This document shows, one piece after another, positions 63,837 through 64,000 of a stretch of 64,000 nt of DNA. The notes under the pieces were generated by a model that saw only the letters and a list, made by a program, of their open reading frames with translations, was not told where the DNA came from and searched no databases. The DNA lies in NCBI GenBank assembly GCA_015183035.1, contig JACZZP010000010.1, positions 1,364,001-1,428,000 on the forward strand. Direction: 5' to 3'. The translations under genes were made by a program, and so were the position numbers. Source of the DNA: Meloidogyne chitwoodi. Taxonomy: Eukaryota > Nematoda > Chromadorea > Rhabditida > Meloidogynidae. The first letter of the stretch is position 1. Each line of letters starts with the position of its first letter.

Positions 63837-64000
63837 ATGATTGGAATGATGAATAATCATACTGTAGATAATCCTGTTGAATTTTATGCTGGTCGACGTT
63901 CTCCACGTTCATCATCAATTGGAACAGATAATGCATGTAGTAGCATTTCAGAAGAAGAACAAAAATTTCTTCATAATTTGGAAATAAGATTAGAGCCAAT
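63837..64000 (+). CDS. N-terminal exon of a gene running off the right edge, unknown
   Basis: Starting at ATG 63837, an open frame reads MIGMMNNHTVDNPVEFYAGR, then RSPRSSSIGTDNACSSI, SEEEQKFLHNLEIRLEP and on to the window edge. Its composition is not the low-complexity type of the spacers, so it is probably a true first exon. Ser/Arg-rich and acidic pieces are visible but no domain can be named from so little. Confidence 0.55.
   Translation, partial: MIGMMNNHTVDNPVEFYAGRRSPRSSSIGTDNACSSISEEEQKFLHNLEIRLEP

Overview
The window is nuclear DNA of a very AT-rich nematode. Genes are cut by many tiny introns (about 40-60 bp, U-rich, GT-AG). Families include a PAI-only Pax protein, a nematode-type SH2 tyrosine kinase, a DAPK-1 kinase and a CNEP-1 phosphatase. 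Base composition and gene style suggest a tylenchid such as a root-knot nematode (Meloidogyne-like); that placement is inference.

Layout. 1-3706 (minus): two neighbouring genes for secreted multi-domain chitin-binding proteins, probably eggshell or cuticle matrix. 4964-14552 (minus): one long gene for a PAN-like, mucin-like extracellular protein; an intron of 2.3 kb holds a complete, GC-richer SH2-tyrosine kinase gene on the other strand (11986-13552). 14.6-18.0 kb: gene-poor. 17980-24.2 kb: FEN1 (minus), UQCRH and a small membrane or secreted protein (plus), and the mitoribosomal protein mS38 (minus). 24.4-26.4 kb: acetyl-CoA thiolase (minus). 27.3-38.3 kb (plus): importin-alpha-like protein, MED19, an unknown multi-pass membrane protein, BRAP2 and a divergent alpha-tubulin. 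39-40.5 kb: PAI-only Pax factor (plus). 41.1-43.0 kb: CNEP-1/Dullard phosphatase (minus). 44-49.6 kb (plus): nuclear hormone receptor, Ctr-type copper transporter relative, and a small membrane protein with two first exons. 52.2-63.0 kb (plus): DAPK-1 (kinase, ankyrin, ROC-COR, death domain). 63.8 kb: start of a further gene that runs off the edge.

Mobile DNA. Two unrelated non-coding elements have long inverted termini built of short tandem GC-rich units and perfect 9-bp target duplications (20573-21832 and 29560-30513), which is the signature of Mutator-like (MULE) elements. A third family of about 610 bp occurs twice in opposite orientation: once inside the first MULE-like element and once as almost exactly intron 1 of the CNEP-1 gene. 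An uninterrupted 1.1-kb AAATT array fills one DAPK-1 intron.

Most interesting points: the nested kinase has lost both the HRD arginine and every activation-loop tyrosine; three GC-richer genes share a TACTATAAAA core promoter; the CNEP-1 intron is essentially a transposable element; FEN1 has a GA-AG intron and the tubulin gene a GC-AG intron; the two halves of DAPK-1 do not join in phase with the visible exons.
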